Of a stretch of 31,931 nucleotides of DNA, positions 24,679-31,931 are shown one piece after another. The notes below the pieces were generated by a model that was given only the letters and a program-made list of their open reading frames with translations, was not told the origin of the DNA and ran no database searches. This stretch comes from Trebonia sp. Its GTDB lineage: Bacteria; Actinomycetota; Actinomycetes; Streptosporangiales; Streptosporangiaceae. The translations under genes were made by a program, and so were the position numbers. Positions within the stretch are counted from its first letter, which is position 1, and every line of letters begins with the position of its first letter. The stretch spans positions 1 to 31,931 of the forward strand of contig JASHPP010000565.1 in the NCBI GenBank assembly GCA_030038035.1, read 5' to 3'.

Positions 24679-27198
24679 ATGACTGCGGCCGATAGCGCCG
24701 ACGAGGCGAGAGCGTACGACCCGCGCGACGTCCAGGACAAGTGGCAGGCCCGCTGGGCGGCGGACGAGCCGTTCCGCGCGAGCGATGACCCGCACGACCC
24801 GCGCGAGCGGTTCTACCTGGTCGACATGTTCCCGTACCCCTCCGGGGACCTGCACATGGGGCACGCCGAGGCCTACGCGATCGGCGACGCGATGGCCAGG
24901 TACTGGTTCCTGCGCGGGCGCAACGTGCTGCACCCGATCGGCTGGGACGCGTTCGGGCTGCCGGCGGAGAACGCGGCGATAAGCAACGACACGCATCCCG
25001 TCGACTGGACATACAAGAACATCGAGACGCAGGCCGCGACGTTCCGCCGGTACGCGACGTCGTTCGACTGGACGCGGCGGCTGCAGACGTGCGACCCCGA
25101 GTACTACCACTGGAACCAGTGGCTGTTCCTGCGGTTCTACGAGCGCGGGCTGGCCTACCGCAAGGGCGGCTACGTCAACTGGTGCCCGAAGGACCAGACC
25201 GTGCTGGCCAACGAGCAGGTCATCGACGGGCGGTGCGAGCGGTGCGGCACCGAGGTGATCCGCCGCGTGCTGACCCAGTGGTACTTCAAGATCACCGAGT
25301 ACGCCGACCGGCTGCTGGCGGACGCCGCGGCGCTGGAAGGCAACTGGCCGGACCGGGTGCTGACCATGCAGCGGAACTGGATCGGCCGCTCGACCGGGGC
25401 CTCGGTCGACTTCACCGTCGAAGGCCGCGCCGAGCCGGTCACCGTGTTCACCACACGGCCTGACACGCTGTACGGCGCGACGTTCTTCGTGGTCGCCGCG
25501 GACTCGGCGCTGGCCGCCGAGCTGTGCGCCGACTCCCAGCGGGCCGAGTTCGACGCCTACGTGGAGCAGGTCCGCAAGCTGACCGACATCGAGCGGCAGT
25601 CCACCGAGCGCGAGAAGACAGGCGTCTTCCTGGGGGTCCACGCGGTCAACCCGGTGAACGGCGAGCGCATCCCGGTCTGGGCGGCCGACTACGTGCTGCC
25701 GGACTACGGCACCGGCGCGATCATGGCGGTGCCCGCGCACGACCAGCGGGACCTGGACTTCGCGCGCCGCTTCGGGCTGCCCGTCCGGGTCGTGGTCTCG
25801 ACGGACCTGCCGGACCCGGCGGTCACCGGGACCGCCACCCCTGGCGACGGCGTGCTGGTGAACTCCGGGCCGCTGGACGGGCTGTCCAAGGCCGGGGCGA
25901 TCGCGCGGATCATCGAGATCCTGTCCGGGCGCGGGCTGGGGTCGGCGGCGGTGAACTACCGGCTGCGCGACTGGCTGGTGTCCCGGCAGCGGTTCTGGGG
26001 AACCCCGATCCCGATCATCCACTGCCCCGCCTGCGGCGAGGTGCCCGTCCCCGAAGAGCAGCTGCCGGTCGTCCTGCCGGACCTGCGCGGGGCCGACCTG
26101 GCGCCGCACGGCGTGTCGCCGCTGGCGGCGGCGTCGGACTGGGCGAACGTCGACTGCCCGAAGTGCGGGGGGGCGGCGCTGCGGGACACCGACACGATGG
26201 ACACGTTCGTCGACTCGTCGTGGTACCAGTTCAGGTACTGCTCACCGCGGTACGCCGACGGGCCGTTCCGGGCGGCGGACGTGGCGCGCTGGGCGCCGGT
26301 CGACCTGTACGTGGGCGGTGTCGAGCACGCCATCTTGCACCTGCTGTACGCGCGGTTCTTCACCAAGGTGCTGCAGGACATGGGCCTGGTGGAGTTCGGC
26401 GAGCCGTTCACCCGGCTGATCAACCAGGGCCAGGTGATCAACGGCGGCAGGGCGATGTCCAAGTCGCTGGGCAACGGGGTCGACCTGGGGGAGCAGCTGA
26501 GCCTGTACGGGGTGGACGCCATCCGGCTGACGATGATCTTCGCGTCGCCCCCGTCGGACGACATCGACTGGGCGGATGTGAACCCGACCGCGATGGTCAA
26601 GTTCCTGGGCCGGGTGTGGCGGATCGCCGCGGACGTGGCGGCTGCCCCGCACGCCGGCGGCGCACCCGCGGCCGGCGACCGCGAGCTGCGCCGGGTGACG
26701 CACCGGACGATCGAGGAGGTCACCCGCCAGGTCGAGGGTTACCACCTGAACGTGGCCGTGGCCAGGCTGATGGAACTGGTCAGCGCGACCAGGAAGGCCA
26801 TCGACTCGGGCCCAGGCCCGGCCGACCCCGCGGTGCGGGAGGCGGCCGAGGCGCTGGCTGTCATGGTGTCGCTGTTCGCCCCGTACACGGCCGAAGAGTG
26901 CTGGGAGGCGCTGGGCGGCACGGGCGCGCGCGTCCCGCCGGTTCCGGCGGCGGCGTCGGTGGCCAGGGCCGCCTGGCCGGCCGCGGACCCGGCTCTCCTG
27001 GTTCAGGAGACGGTCACCTGCGTGGTCCAGGTGAACGGGAAAGTCCGCGACCGGCTGGAGGTCTCCCCTGGGATCGGCGAGGACGAGCTGCGCGACCTGG
27101 CCCTGGCCGCGCCGGGAGCGGCCCGGGCGCTGGCTGGACTGGGTGTCCAGCGGGTGGTCGTGCGCCCGCCGAAGCTGGTCAACATCGTCGCCGCATGA
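24679..27198 (+). CDS. leuS: Leucyl-tRNA synthetase
   Basis: An 839-residue class Ia synthetase that charges tRNA-Leu and edits mischarged products. Seen: [18 protein letters not shown] (HIGH motif at residues 59-62), a zinc-ribbon region ([20 protein letters not shown] then CGTEV), the CP1 editing domain with [15 protein letters not shown] and the [15 protein letters not shown] motif, a second Cys pair region (HCPACGE, DCPKCGG), [14 protein letters not shown], and AMSKSLGN (592-599, the KMSKS loop with Ala first, as is usual in this lineage). The C-terminal anticodon-binding and [11 protein letters not shown] segments are complete. ATG 24679 follows GAGGAC. Expression is probably limited by the upstream attenuator. 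Confidence 0.97.
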   Translation: MTAADSADEARAYDPRDVQDKWQARWAADEPFRASDDPHDPRERFYLVDMFPYPSGDLHMGHAEAYAIGDAMARYWFLRGRNVLHPIGWDAFGLPAENAAISNDTHPVDWTYKNIETQAATFRRYATSFDWTRRLQTCDPEYYHWNQWLFLRFYERGLAYRKGGYVNWCPKDQTVLANEQVIDGRCERCGTEVIRRVLTQWYFKITEYADRLLADAAALEGNWPDRVLTMQRNWIGRSTGASVDFTVEGRAEPVTVFTTRPDTLYGATFFVVAADSALAAELCADSQRAEFDAYVEQVRKLTDIERQSTEREKTGVFLGVHAVNPVNGERIPVWAADYVLPDYGTGAIMAVPAHDQRDLDFARRFGLPVRVVVSTDLPDPAVTGTATPGDGVLVNSGPLDGLSKAGAIARIIEILSGRGLGSAAVNYRLRDWLVSRQRFWGTPIPIIHCPACGEVPVPEEQLPVVLPDLRGADLAPHGVSPLAAASDWANVDCPKCGGAALRDTDTMDTFVDSSWYQFRYCSPRYADGPFRAADVARWAPVDLYVGGVEHAILHLLYARFFTKVLQDMGLVEFGEPFTRLINQGQVINGGRAMSKSLGNGVDLGEQLSLYGVDAIRLTMIFASPPSDDIDWADVNPTAMVKFLGRVWRIAADVAAAPHAGGAPAAGDRELRRVTHRTIEEVTRQVEGYHLNVAVARLMELVSATRKAIDSGPGPADPAVREAAEALAVMVSLFAPYTAEECWEALGGTGARVPPVPAAASVARAAWPAADPALLVQETVTCVVQVNGKVRDRLEVSPGIGEDELRDLALAAPGAARALAGLGVQRVVVRPPKLVNIVAA

Positions 27199-27235
27199 CC
27201 CGCGGCGACGCGTGCTGCCAGCGGCCAGGCCGGCC

Positions 27236-28036
27236 TCATACCCGGCGCAGTACCGCCACCACCTTGCCAAGGATGGAGGCGTGGTCGCCGAGGATCGGCG
27301 TGTAGTCGGGGTTGTGCGGCATCAGCCAGACGTGGCCGTCGCTTTGCTTGAACGTCTTCACCGTGGCCTCGTTATCAATCATCGCCGCCACGATGTCGCC
27401 GTTCACCGCGTCCGGCTGCTGCCGGACGACGACCCAGTCCCCGTCCGCGATGGCCGCGTTGATCATCGAATCGCCTGCCACCTTGAGCAGGAACAAGGTG
27501 CCCTCGCCGACAAGCTGCCTGGGTAGCGGGAACACGTCCTCGACCTGCTCCTCGGCGAGGATCGGACCGCCGGCCGCGATCCGGCCGACCAGCGGCACGT
27601 AGGCAGCTTCCTGGGACGGGATGTCAAGCCCGTCGCTGGGCAGTTCCGCTTCGTCGTCGCGGTTGTGGTCGGGCCGGACCGCCGGGTGGCCGGGCAGCCT
27701 GACCTCAACCGTGCGCGGCCTGCCGACGTCGCGGTGCAGGTAGCCCTTGCGCTGGAGCGTTGACAGCTGGTAGGAGACGCTGGACGTGCTCGTCAGCCCG
27801 ACCGCCTCGCCAATCTCCCGCATGGACGGCGGGTAGCCGCGCTTTTGCACCGAGTCCCTGATGACCTGGAGCACCTTGCGCTGGCGCCACGTGAGCACGT
27901 GATCAGGGTCCGGCTTGTCCGGCGTTTCCATGACCACGACGGGCACGCTGCCCTTGGGCTTGCGCCCCGGCCTGCCCTTCGGCCGGGCCGGCGCGTCCGG
28001 GAACCCGGGCGTGCCGTGTTCGTCAGTGTCTTCCAT
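27236..28036 (-). CDS. lexA: LexA repressor, SOS regulator
   Basis: A 266-residue LexA. ATG 28036 is chosen because GGAGGT lies eight bases upstream; an open frame back to TTG 28105 would run into the SOS box. Residues 47-112 form the winged helix ([20 protein letters not shown]). The self-cleavage site is Ala155-Gly156 in RIAAGGPI, with catalytic Ser190 (GDSM) and Lys227 (ATVKTF). The first 45 residues include [11 protein letters not shown], an AT-hook-like basic patch. RecA-stimulated cleavage would release the SOS regulon. It is divergent from a LysM gene and converges on leuS. Autoregulation is indicated by the SOS box in its own promoter. Confidence 0.97.
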   Translation of the reverse strand: MEDTDEHGTPGFPDAPARPKGRPGRKPKGSVPVVVMETPDKPDPDHVLTWRQRKVLQVIRDSVQKRGYPPSMREIGEAVGLTSTSSVSYQLSTLQRKGYLHRDVGRPRTVEVRLPGHPAVRPDHNRDDEAELPSDGLDIPSQEAAYVPLVGRIAAGGPILAEEQVEDVFPLPRQLVGEGTLFLLKVAGDSMINAAIADGDWVVVRQQPDAVNGDIVAAMIDNEATVKTFKQSDGHVWLMPHNPDYTPILGDHASILGKVVAVLRRV

Positions 28037-28101
28037 TGGATGGACCTCCGAGTACGGGTTGTCGCTTACGGATACGAGCCTAGCCCCTTTAGGCGCTATC
28101 A

Positions 28102-28117
28102 CCAAACATCTGTTCGA
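28102..28117. promoter_or_regulatory. SOS box (LexA operator)
   Basis: CCAAAC-ATCT-GTTCGA matches the actinobacterial/Gram-positive LexA consensus TCGAAC-N4-GTTCGA at 10 of 12 positions, with a perfect right half. It lies 66 bases before the lexA start and in the shared region with the LysM gene. Confidence 0.75.
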
Positions 28118-28170
28118 CGTGTCGCCAGAATGTCAGACCCTTGCGGTACAAAGATGGCATGGCCCGTGTT

Positions 28171-28214
28171 CGATCGAACTACTATACGATCGAACTAGTG
28201 TATCATCGAATGAG
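28171..28214 (+). repeat. 16-bp direct repeat in the LysM gene promoter, with LexA-like half-sites
   Basis: CGATCGAACTACTATA (28171-28186) and CGATCGAACTAGTGTA (28187-28202) are followed by a partial third unit TCATCGAATGAG. Within them, TCGAAC-TACT-ATACGA (28174-28189) fits the LexA consensus at 10 of 12 positions. The tract ends about 20 bases before the start codon and likely overlaps the promoter. Confidence 0.65.
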
Positions 28215-28235
28215 CGTTTGACCAGAGAGGCGGGC

Positions 28236-28901
28236 GTGAACGCGATGACAGCAGAGCCGGCAGGAACCCTGCGCCCGGCCATGCGTCCTGGCGCAGGTGG
28301 GACGGTACGCCGGGCGGCGCCGGCGCGCCGTCGCCGCCCGGCGTCACGGGCAGCGCGCCCGGCGTCGCTTCGGCTCGTGGCGGACGGCGGGCGCCTCGTG
28401 CCGCAGGAATCCGGCCCGCAGGCCGGCCCCGGCCACGACCGTGTTCGAACGGGGGACCGGCTGGTCTGTGCCAACGGGAAGGACCGGCTGGTCTATGCCA
28501 GCAGGAAGGACCGGCTGGTCTGTGCCAACGGGAAGGAGATGCCGCGGCGGCTCCAGGAACGCCCGGCCCCGGCGGGGACGGGCCGCGCTGCACCGGCCCC
28601 GGTCCGGCTGACCAGGCGCGGGCGGCTCGTGATCACGGTGGCGGCGGCCCTCGCGATCGGCGCGCTGTCCGTGGCCCTGGCCGGCGCCGCCCAGGCGACG
28701 GGGCACTCCGGCGCGCTGGCAGGACCAGGGCGCGCGGTGACCAGGGTCGAGGTCCGGCCGGGGCAGAACCTGTGGTCGATAGCGGAGGCGTACGACCCGG
28801 ACGCGGACACCCGCTTCGTCATCCAGGACATCCTCCAGCTGAACTCGCTGACCAGCGATCAGCTGCAGCCAGGCCAGGTGCTCTGGGTGCCGCGCGGCTG
28901 A
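28236..28901 (+). CDS. LysM-domain membrane protein, ChiZ/DivS/YneA-like SOS division inhibitor
   Basis: A 221-residue protein starting at GTG 28236 (GAGAGG upstream). A long basic, Arg/Ala/Pro-rich cytoplasmic part (1-130) precedes a single TM helix (about 131-153, LVITVAAALAIGALSVALAG) and a C-terminal extracytoplasmic LysM domain (170-220, VEVRPGQNLWSIAEAY then LQPGQVLWVP). Topology and position between lexA and nrdR match ChiZ (Rv2719c) of mycobacteria and DivS of corynebacteria, which delay division after DNA damage. Residues 74-100 are three 9-residue repeats. LexA control is indicated by the operator region upstream. Function is inferred from order and architecture; the cytoplasmic part is not conserved. 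Confidence 0.82.
   Translation: MNAMTAEPAGTLRPAMRPGAGGTVRRAAPARRRRPASRAARPASLRLVADGGRLVPQESGPQAGPGHDRVRTGDRLVCANGKDRLVYASRKDRLVCANGKEMPRRLQERPAPAGTGRAAPAPVRLTRRGRLVITVAAALAIGALSVALAGAAQATGHSGALAGPGRAVTRVEVRPGQNLWSIAEAYDPDADTRFVIQDILQLNSLTSDQLQPGQVLWVPRG
28455..28535 (+). repeat. Three 27-bp in-frame tandem repeats in the LysM gene
   Basis: Units at 28455-28481, 28482-28508 and 28509-28535. The first and third are identical; the second differs at a few bases. They encode DRLVCANGK, DRLVYASRK and DRLVCANGK in the cytoplasmic region. Confidence 0.95.
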
Positions 28902-29046
28902 GCGGGCGCGGGCCGTGCGGAAACAGGGATCGGTGGAAACCGGGTCCGACACGCCGGGGTCGCGGAGCGGGCGCGGCACCTGCCTGGGATTTCTGTTTCG
29001 ACGAACGTCACCGCTTGCCTAGAAGGCCGCTCTCGACTACGTTGGA

Positions 29047-29094
29047 CCACAACATCTAGTAGTTACATGGGTGTGGTTCTTCCATAACTTGTGG
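29047..29094. promoter_or_regulatory. Candidate tandem NrdR boxes upstream of nrdR-nrdJ
   Basis: CCACAACATCTAGTAG (29047-29062) fits the NrdR box ACACWATATATWGTGT at 11 of 16 positions. A weaker site, CTTCCATAACTTGTGG (29079-29094), lies 32 bases further, three helical turns, the spacing known for paired NrdR boxes. The 244-base gap between the LysM gene and nrdR (28902-29145) otherwise shows no ORF. Autoregulation by NrdR is the expected role. Confidence 0.6.
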
Positions 29095-29145
29095 ATATCC
29101 CGCGATTCGCGCGGGTAGGAGCCGGAACGCCAGGAGGTGAATCGC

Positions 29146-29601
29146 GTGTACTGCCCGTTCTGCCGCCATCCCGATAGCCGTGTCATCGACAGCCGGGTCG
29201 CCGAGGACGGCACCGCGATCCGCCGGCGGAGGTCCTGCCCGGACTGCGGACGGCGGTTCACGACCCAGGAGTCGGTCATCTTGATGGTGGCCAAGCGCAG
29301 CGGCGTCACCGAGCCGTTCACCAGGGACAAGATCGTGCGGGGCGTGCAGCGTGCCTGCCAGGGCAGGCCGGTCGACGAGGACCAGCTGGCGATGCTCGCG
29401 CAGCGGGTGGAAGAGACGATCAGGGCACGCGGCCTGGCCGAGGTGCCGTCCCACGAGGTGGGGCTGGCGATCCTCGGGCCGCTGCGCGACCTCGATGAGG
29501 TGGCATACCTCAGGTTCGCCTCGGTCTACCGGGGCTTTGAGTCGCTCGAGGACTTCGAGAAGGAAATTAGCGCGCTGCGCAGCCAGCAGGAACGTCGCTG
29601 A
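29146..29601 (+). CDS. nrdR: Transcriptional repressor NrdR of ribonucleotide reductase genes
   Basis: A 151-residue regulator that senses ATP/dATP and represses ribonucleotide reductase genes. GTG 29146 is chosen: AGGAGGTGA at 29132-29140 is a near-perfect ribosome site five bases before it, and the protein then begins MYCPFC as NrdR should; GTG 29137 lies inside that site. The zinc ribbon uses Cys3, Cys6, Cys31 and Cys34 ([17 protein letters not shown]), followed by the ATP-cone domain ([20 protein letters not shown] through [17 protein letters not shown]). Immediately followed by nrdJ, so one operon, under the candidate NrdR boxes. Confidence 0.96.
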   Translation: MYCPFCRHPDSRVIDSRVAEDGTAIRRRRSCPDCGRRFTTQESVILMVAKRSGVTEPFTRDKIVRGVQRACQGRPVDEDQLAMLAQRVEETIRARGLAEVPSHEVGLAILGPLRDLDEVAYLRFASVYRGFESLEDFEKEISALRSQQERR

Positions 29602-29634
29602 GGCGGATCAGGTAGCGAAGGGGGAAAGGGAGCA

Positions 29635-31931
29635 ATGACGGAAACGGTGAGCGGTTCGGCAACGCGCAAGGGCCGCCGCAAGGGCCTGAAGGTCCGCCGC
29701 ATCAGCACCACGGCGGGCGTGCACCCCTACGACCAGGTCACCTGGGAGCGGCGCGATGTCGTGATGACCAACTGGCGGGACGGCTCGGTCAACTTCGAGC
29801 AGCACGGGGTCGAGTTCCCCGACTTCTGGTCGGTCAACGCCACCAACATCGTCACCACGAAGTACTTCCGCGGTGCCGTCGGCACGCCGCAGCGCGAGTG
29901 GTCGCTCAAGCAGCTCGTCGACCGCGTGACGAACGTCTACACGGCGACCGGCAGGGAGGAGGGCTACTTCGCCTCCGACGAGGACGCCGAGATCTTCGAC
30001 CACGAGCTCAAGTACGCGCTGATCCACCAGATCTTCTCCTTCAACTCACCGGTCTGGTTCAACGTCGGCACGTCCTCCCCCCAGCAGGTGAGCGCGTGCC
30101 AGCCGTACGGCTCCCTGGTCAGCACGCCAGCCGGCCTGATCCCCATCGGCAGGCTCGTGGACGACGATGGGGTCGGCACCAAGGTCTATGACGCGCACGG
30201 GATCACCCGGATCGTGGCCACGAAGGCGAATGGCGTGAAGCAGGTGCTACGGCTGCACACCAAGGCCGGGTACGCACTCGACGTGACAGCCGACCACCTG
30301 GTCTGGCGGTCAACCGGCGACGGCACGGGCAGCTTCGTGCCAGCGGCGAACCTGAAGCCTGGCGACAGGCTGCTCTGGCACCGCCGCGACAGCCACGGCG
30401 AGGGCGAGATCAGCAGGTATGAGATCGCCGAGGCGGCGCTCGCCGGCTGGCTCCAGTCGGACGGCTTCGTCGGCCAGTACACGGGCACCAACCGCTCGCT
30501 GACGATCGAGGCCATGACCGTCACCGACGCCGAACTGGACTGGGTCACGGACGCGCTCGACCGGGTCTTCCCCGGGGTGCACCGCCACGAGCGGGGCGTT
30601 CAGACGAAGGACACTCGCCTGGACTGTCGGCGCACGCGGCTGTACGGGGAGTTCCTCAGGGAGTTCGTCGAGCGCTGGGAGCTGCTGGAGCGCGGCACCG
30701 AGATGACTGTCCCTGATCACCTGTACACGGCGCCGCTTCCGGTCGTGGCCGCGTACCTGCGGAGCATCTTCCAGGCCGAAGGGTTCGTATCGCCGCGCCA
30801 GGCGTCCGCGGTCGTGGAAGTGGACATGATCTCCGAGCGCTTGATCCGCGGGATGCAGCAGCTCCTCCTGCGGTTCGGCGTCTACTCCCGTGTCGGCTTC
30901 AAGCGGGACGCGCGCTCCGGCCGGCACGGCTGCTGGACGCTGCGCATCCAGTCCGCGGGCGACAGGCGGCTGTTCGCCGACGCCATCGGGTTCATCGATC
31001 CGATTAAGGCGGACAAGCTAGAGCGGAGCTTCGACAAGCCAGGGCTCGCGGCCCGGCCGGCCAAGCGGCTTGAGATCGATCGGATCGAGCAGCTTGGGGA
31101 CATGGATGTCTACGACATCCAGACCGAGAGCGGCGAGTACCTGTCCGGCAACCTGCGCGTGCACAACTGCTTCATCCTCGCGGTCGATGACACGATGGAG
31201 TCCATCCTGGAGTGGTACCGCGAAGAAGGAATGATCTTCAAGGGCGGCTCCGGCTCCGGCGTGAACCTGTCCAGGATCCGGTCGAGCAAGGAGCTGCTCA
31301 CCTCGGGCGGCACCGCCAGCGGCCCGGTCAGCTTCATGCGCGGCGCCGACGCGAGCGCGGGCACGATCAAGTCCGGCGGCGCCACCCGCCGCGCGGCCAA
31401 GATGGTCGTGCTCGACGTGGACCACCCCGACGTCGAGGATTTCATCGAGACCAAGGCCCGCGAGGAGGAGAAGATCCGCGTGCTGCGCGACGCGGGCTTT
31501 GACATGGACCTCGGCGGCCAGGACATCGTCAGCGTCCAGTACCAGAACGCCAATAACTCGGTCCGGGTGTCCGACGAGTTCATGCGGGCGGTCGAGGAAG
31601 ACAAGCCCTTCGACCTGCTCGCGCGCCGGACCGGCGAGGCGATCAAGACGGTCGGCGCGAAGGACCTGTTCCGCAAGATGGCCCAGGCGGCCTGGGAGTG
31701 CGCGGATCCCGGCATCCAGTACGACGACACGATCAACGACTGGCACACCAACCCCGAATCCGGGCGCATCACCGCGAGCAACCCCTGCAGTGAGTACCTG
31801 AGCCTTGACAACTCCTCCTGCAACCTGGCCAGCATCAACCTGCTGAAGTTCCTCCGCGACGACGACACGTTCGACGCCGAGCGATTCGCGATGATGGCCG
31901 AGCTCATCATTACCGCGATGGATATCTCCAT
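29635..31931 (+). CDS. nrdJ: Adenosylcobalamin-dependent (class II) ribonucleotide reductase with intein, 3' truncated
   Basis: NrdJ reduces ribonucleotides to deoxyribonucleotides using vitamin B12. ATG 29635 follows AAAGGGAGC, 33 bases after nrdR. The frame stays open to the window edge, 765 residues. Extein parts: VHPYDQVTWERRDVVMTNWR, LIHQIFSFNSPVWFNVGTSS, then after the intein CFILAVDDTMESILEWYREE, FKGGSGSGVNLSRIRSSKEL and NPCSEYLSLDNSSCNLASIN, where Cys718 in NPCSE is the likely thiyl-radical cysteine. The precursor is interrupted at the redox-type Cys of SPQQVSA-C by a 357-residue intein (residues 155-511) that must splice for activity. C-terminal part with the remaining catalytic and redox Cys is outside the window. 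Confidence 0.95.
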   Translation, partial: MTETVSGSATRKGRRKGLKVRRISTTAGVHPYDQVTWERRDVVMTNWRDGSVNFEQHGVEFPDFWSVNATNIVTTKYFRGAVGTPQREWSLKQLVDRVTNVYTATGREEGYFASDEDAEIFDHELKYALIHQIFSFNSPVWFNVGTSSPQQVSACQPYGSLVSTPAGLIPIGRLVDDDGVGTKVYDAHGITRIVATKANGVKQVLRLHTKAGYALDVTADHLVWRSTGDGTGSFVPAANLKPGDRLLWHRRDSHGEGEISRYEIAEAALAGWLQSDGFVGQYTGTNRSLTIEAMTVTDAELDWVTDALDRVFPGVHRHERGVQTKDTRLDCRRTRLYGEFLREFVERWELLERGTEMTVPDHLYTAPLPVVAAYLRSIFQAEGFVSPRQASAVVEVDMISERLIRGMQQLLLRFGVYSRVGFKRDARSGRHGCWTLRIQSAGDRRLFADAIGFIDPIKADKLERSFDKPGLAARPAKRLEIDRIEQLGDMDVYDIQTESGEYLSGNLRVHNCFILAVDDTMESILEWYREEGMIFKGGSGSGVNLSRIRSSKELLTSGGTASGPVSFMRGADASAGTIKSGGATRRAAKMVVLDVDHPDVEDFIETKAREEEKIRVLRDAGFDMDLGGQDIVSVQYQNANNSVRVSDEFMRAVEEDKPFDLLARRTGEAIKTVGAKDLFRKMAQAAWECADPGIQYDDTINDWHTNPESGRITASNPCSEYLSLDNSSCNLASINLLKFLRDDDTFDAERFAMMAELIITAMDIS
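30097..31167 (+). other. Intein with LAGLIDADG homing endonuclease inside NrdJ
   Basis: A 357-residue class 1 intein (precursor residues 155-511). It starts with Cys155 (CQPYGSLVSTPAGLIPIGRL, block A), carries the TxxH motif TADH at 218-221 (block B), and ends VYDIQTESGEYLSGN (block F) and VHN with Asn511, followed by Cys512 as the +1 residue. Removing it restores SPQQVSACFILAVDD of NrdJ. The centre has two dodecapeptide motifs, LAGWLQSDGFV (269-279, Asp276) and LRSIFQAEGFV (375-385, Glu382), so both catalytic acids of a LAGLIDADG endonuclease are present. The insertion point is the same type of conserved site used by other NrdJ inteins. Confidence 0.93.

Noticed and set aside
28037..28105. 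Longer LexA from TTG 28105
   Set aside because: It would overlap the SOS box, and ATG 28036 has a strong ribosome site.
29137..29145. NrdR start at GTG 29137
   Set aside because: That codon is part of the ribosome site AGGAGGTGA; GTG 29146 gives the family-typical MYCPFC start.
30310..31746. Minus-strand frames of 205 and 242 codons inside nrdJ
   Set aside because: They are shadows of the nrdJ/intein frame, which remains open to the window edge.

Overview
The window is high-GC DNA from an actinomycete. This is supported by a mycothiol ligase gene (mshC), an XRE-DUF5753/DUF397 pair, a MocR regulator, the lexA / LysM (chiZ-like) / nrdR / nrdJ block, a pair of genes for 10-methyl branched fatty acids, and frequent GTG starts. 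The gene content would suit Streptosporangiales or a related order, but the sequence alone does not fix this. No rRNA, tRNA, CRISPR array, transposase or integrase was seen.

Layout. 1-2.6 kb: 3' truncated oligoribonuclease gene, an FMN-binding PNPOx-like gene and a divergent MocR/PdxR-like regulator with a candidate operator between them. 2.8-5.3 kb: a lysin-like hypothetical gene, a region of possible RNA structure ending in a strong hairpin, then a DapA-family lyase coupled to a four-TM membrane protein. 5.6-7.5 kb: XRE regulator, DUF397 partner and a CPBP membrane protein without a canonical start. 7.5-11.9 kb: FAD monooxygenase, divergent IclR regulator and an amidase whose 3' end runs into a GTAA-rich repeat. 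12.1-15 kb: mshC and a DUF4192 gene.

15.0-20.7 kb: an operon-like run made of a very short LigB-type dioxygenase remnant, a LigJ-like hydratase, a fused two-domain ABC permease, its ATPase and a lipoprotein substrate-binding protein. Start/stop overlaps (TAATG, TGATG) suggest translational coupling. The likely theme is uptake and breakdown of an aromatic or related carboxylic acid, but the ring-opening enzyme appears broken. 21.0-23.8 kb: a FAD reductase and a SAM methyltransferase matching the TmsA/TmsB (BfaA/BfaB) pair that makes 10-methyl fatty acids such as tuberculostearic acid.

24.0-31.9 kb: methylglyoxal synthase, leuS behind a candidate attenuator, then convergent lexA, a divergent LysM division-inhibitor-like gene, nrdR and nrdJ. 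The last block links DNA-damage response and dNTP supply: LexA should repress itself and the LysM gene through a visible SOS box, and NrdR should control nrdR-nrdJ. The nrdJ gene, open at the window edge, carries a full-length intein with a two-motif LAGLIDADG endonuclease at a redox-type cysteine.

The most noteworthy signals are the nrdJ intein, the internally deleted LigB remnant coupled to a LigJ-like gene, the leuS leader, a dispersed 19-bp repeat (one copy inside the amidase gene), a 16-bp direct repeat in the LysM promoter, and two neighbouring genes that lack a convincing canonical start codon. No wholly new multi-gene system could be demonstrated.
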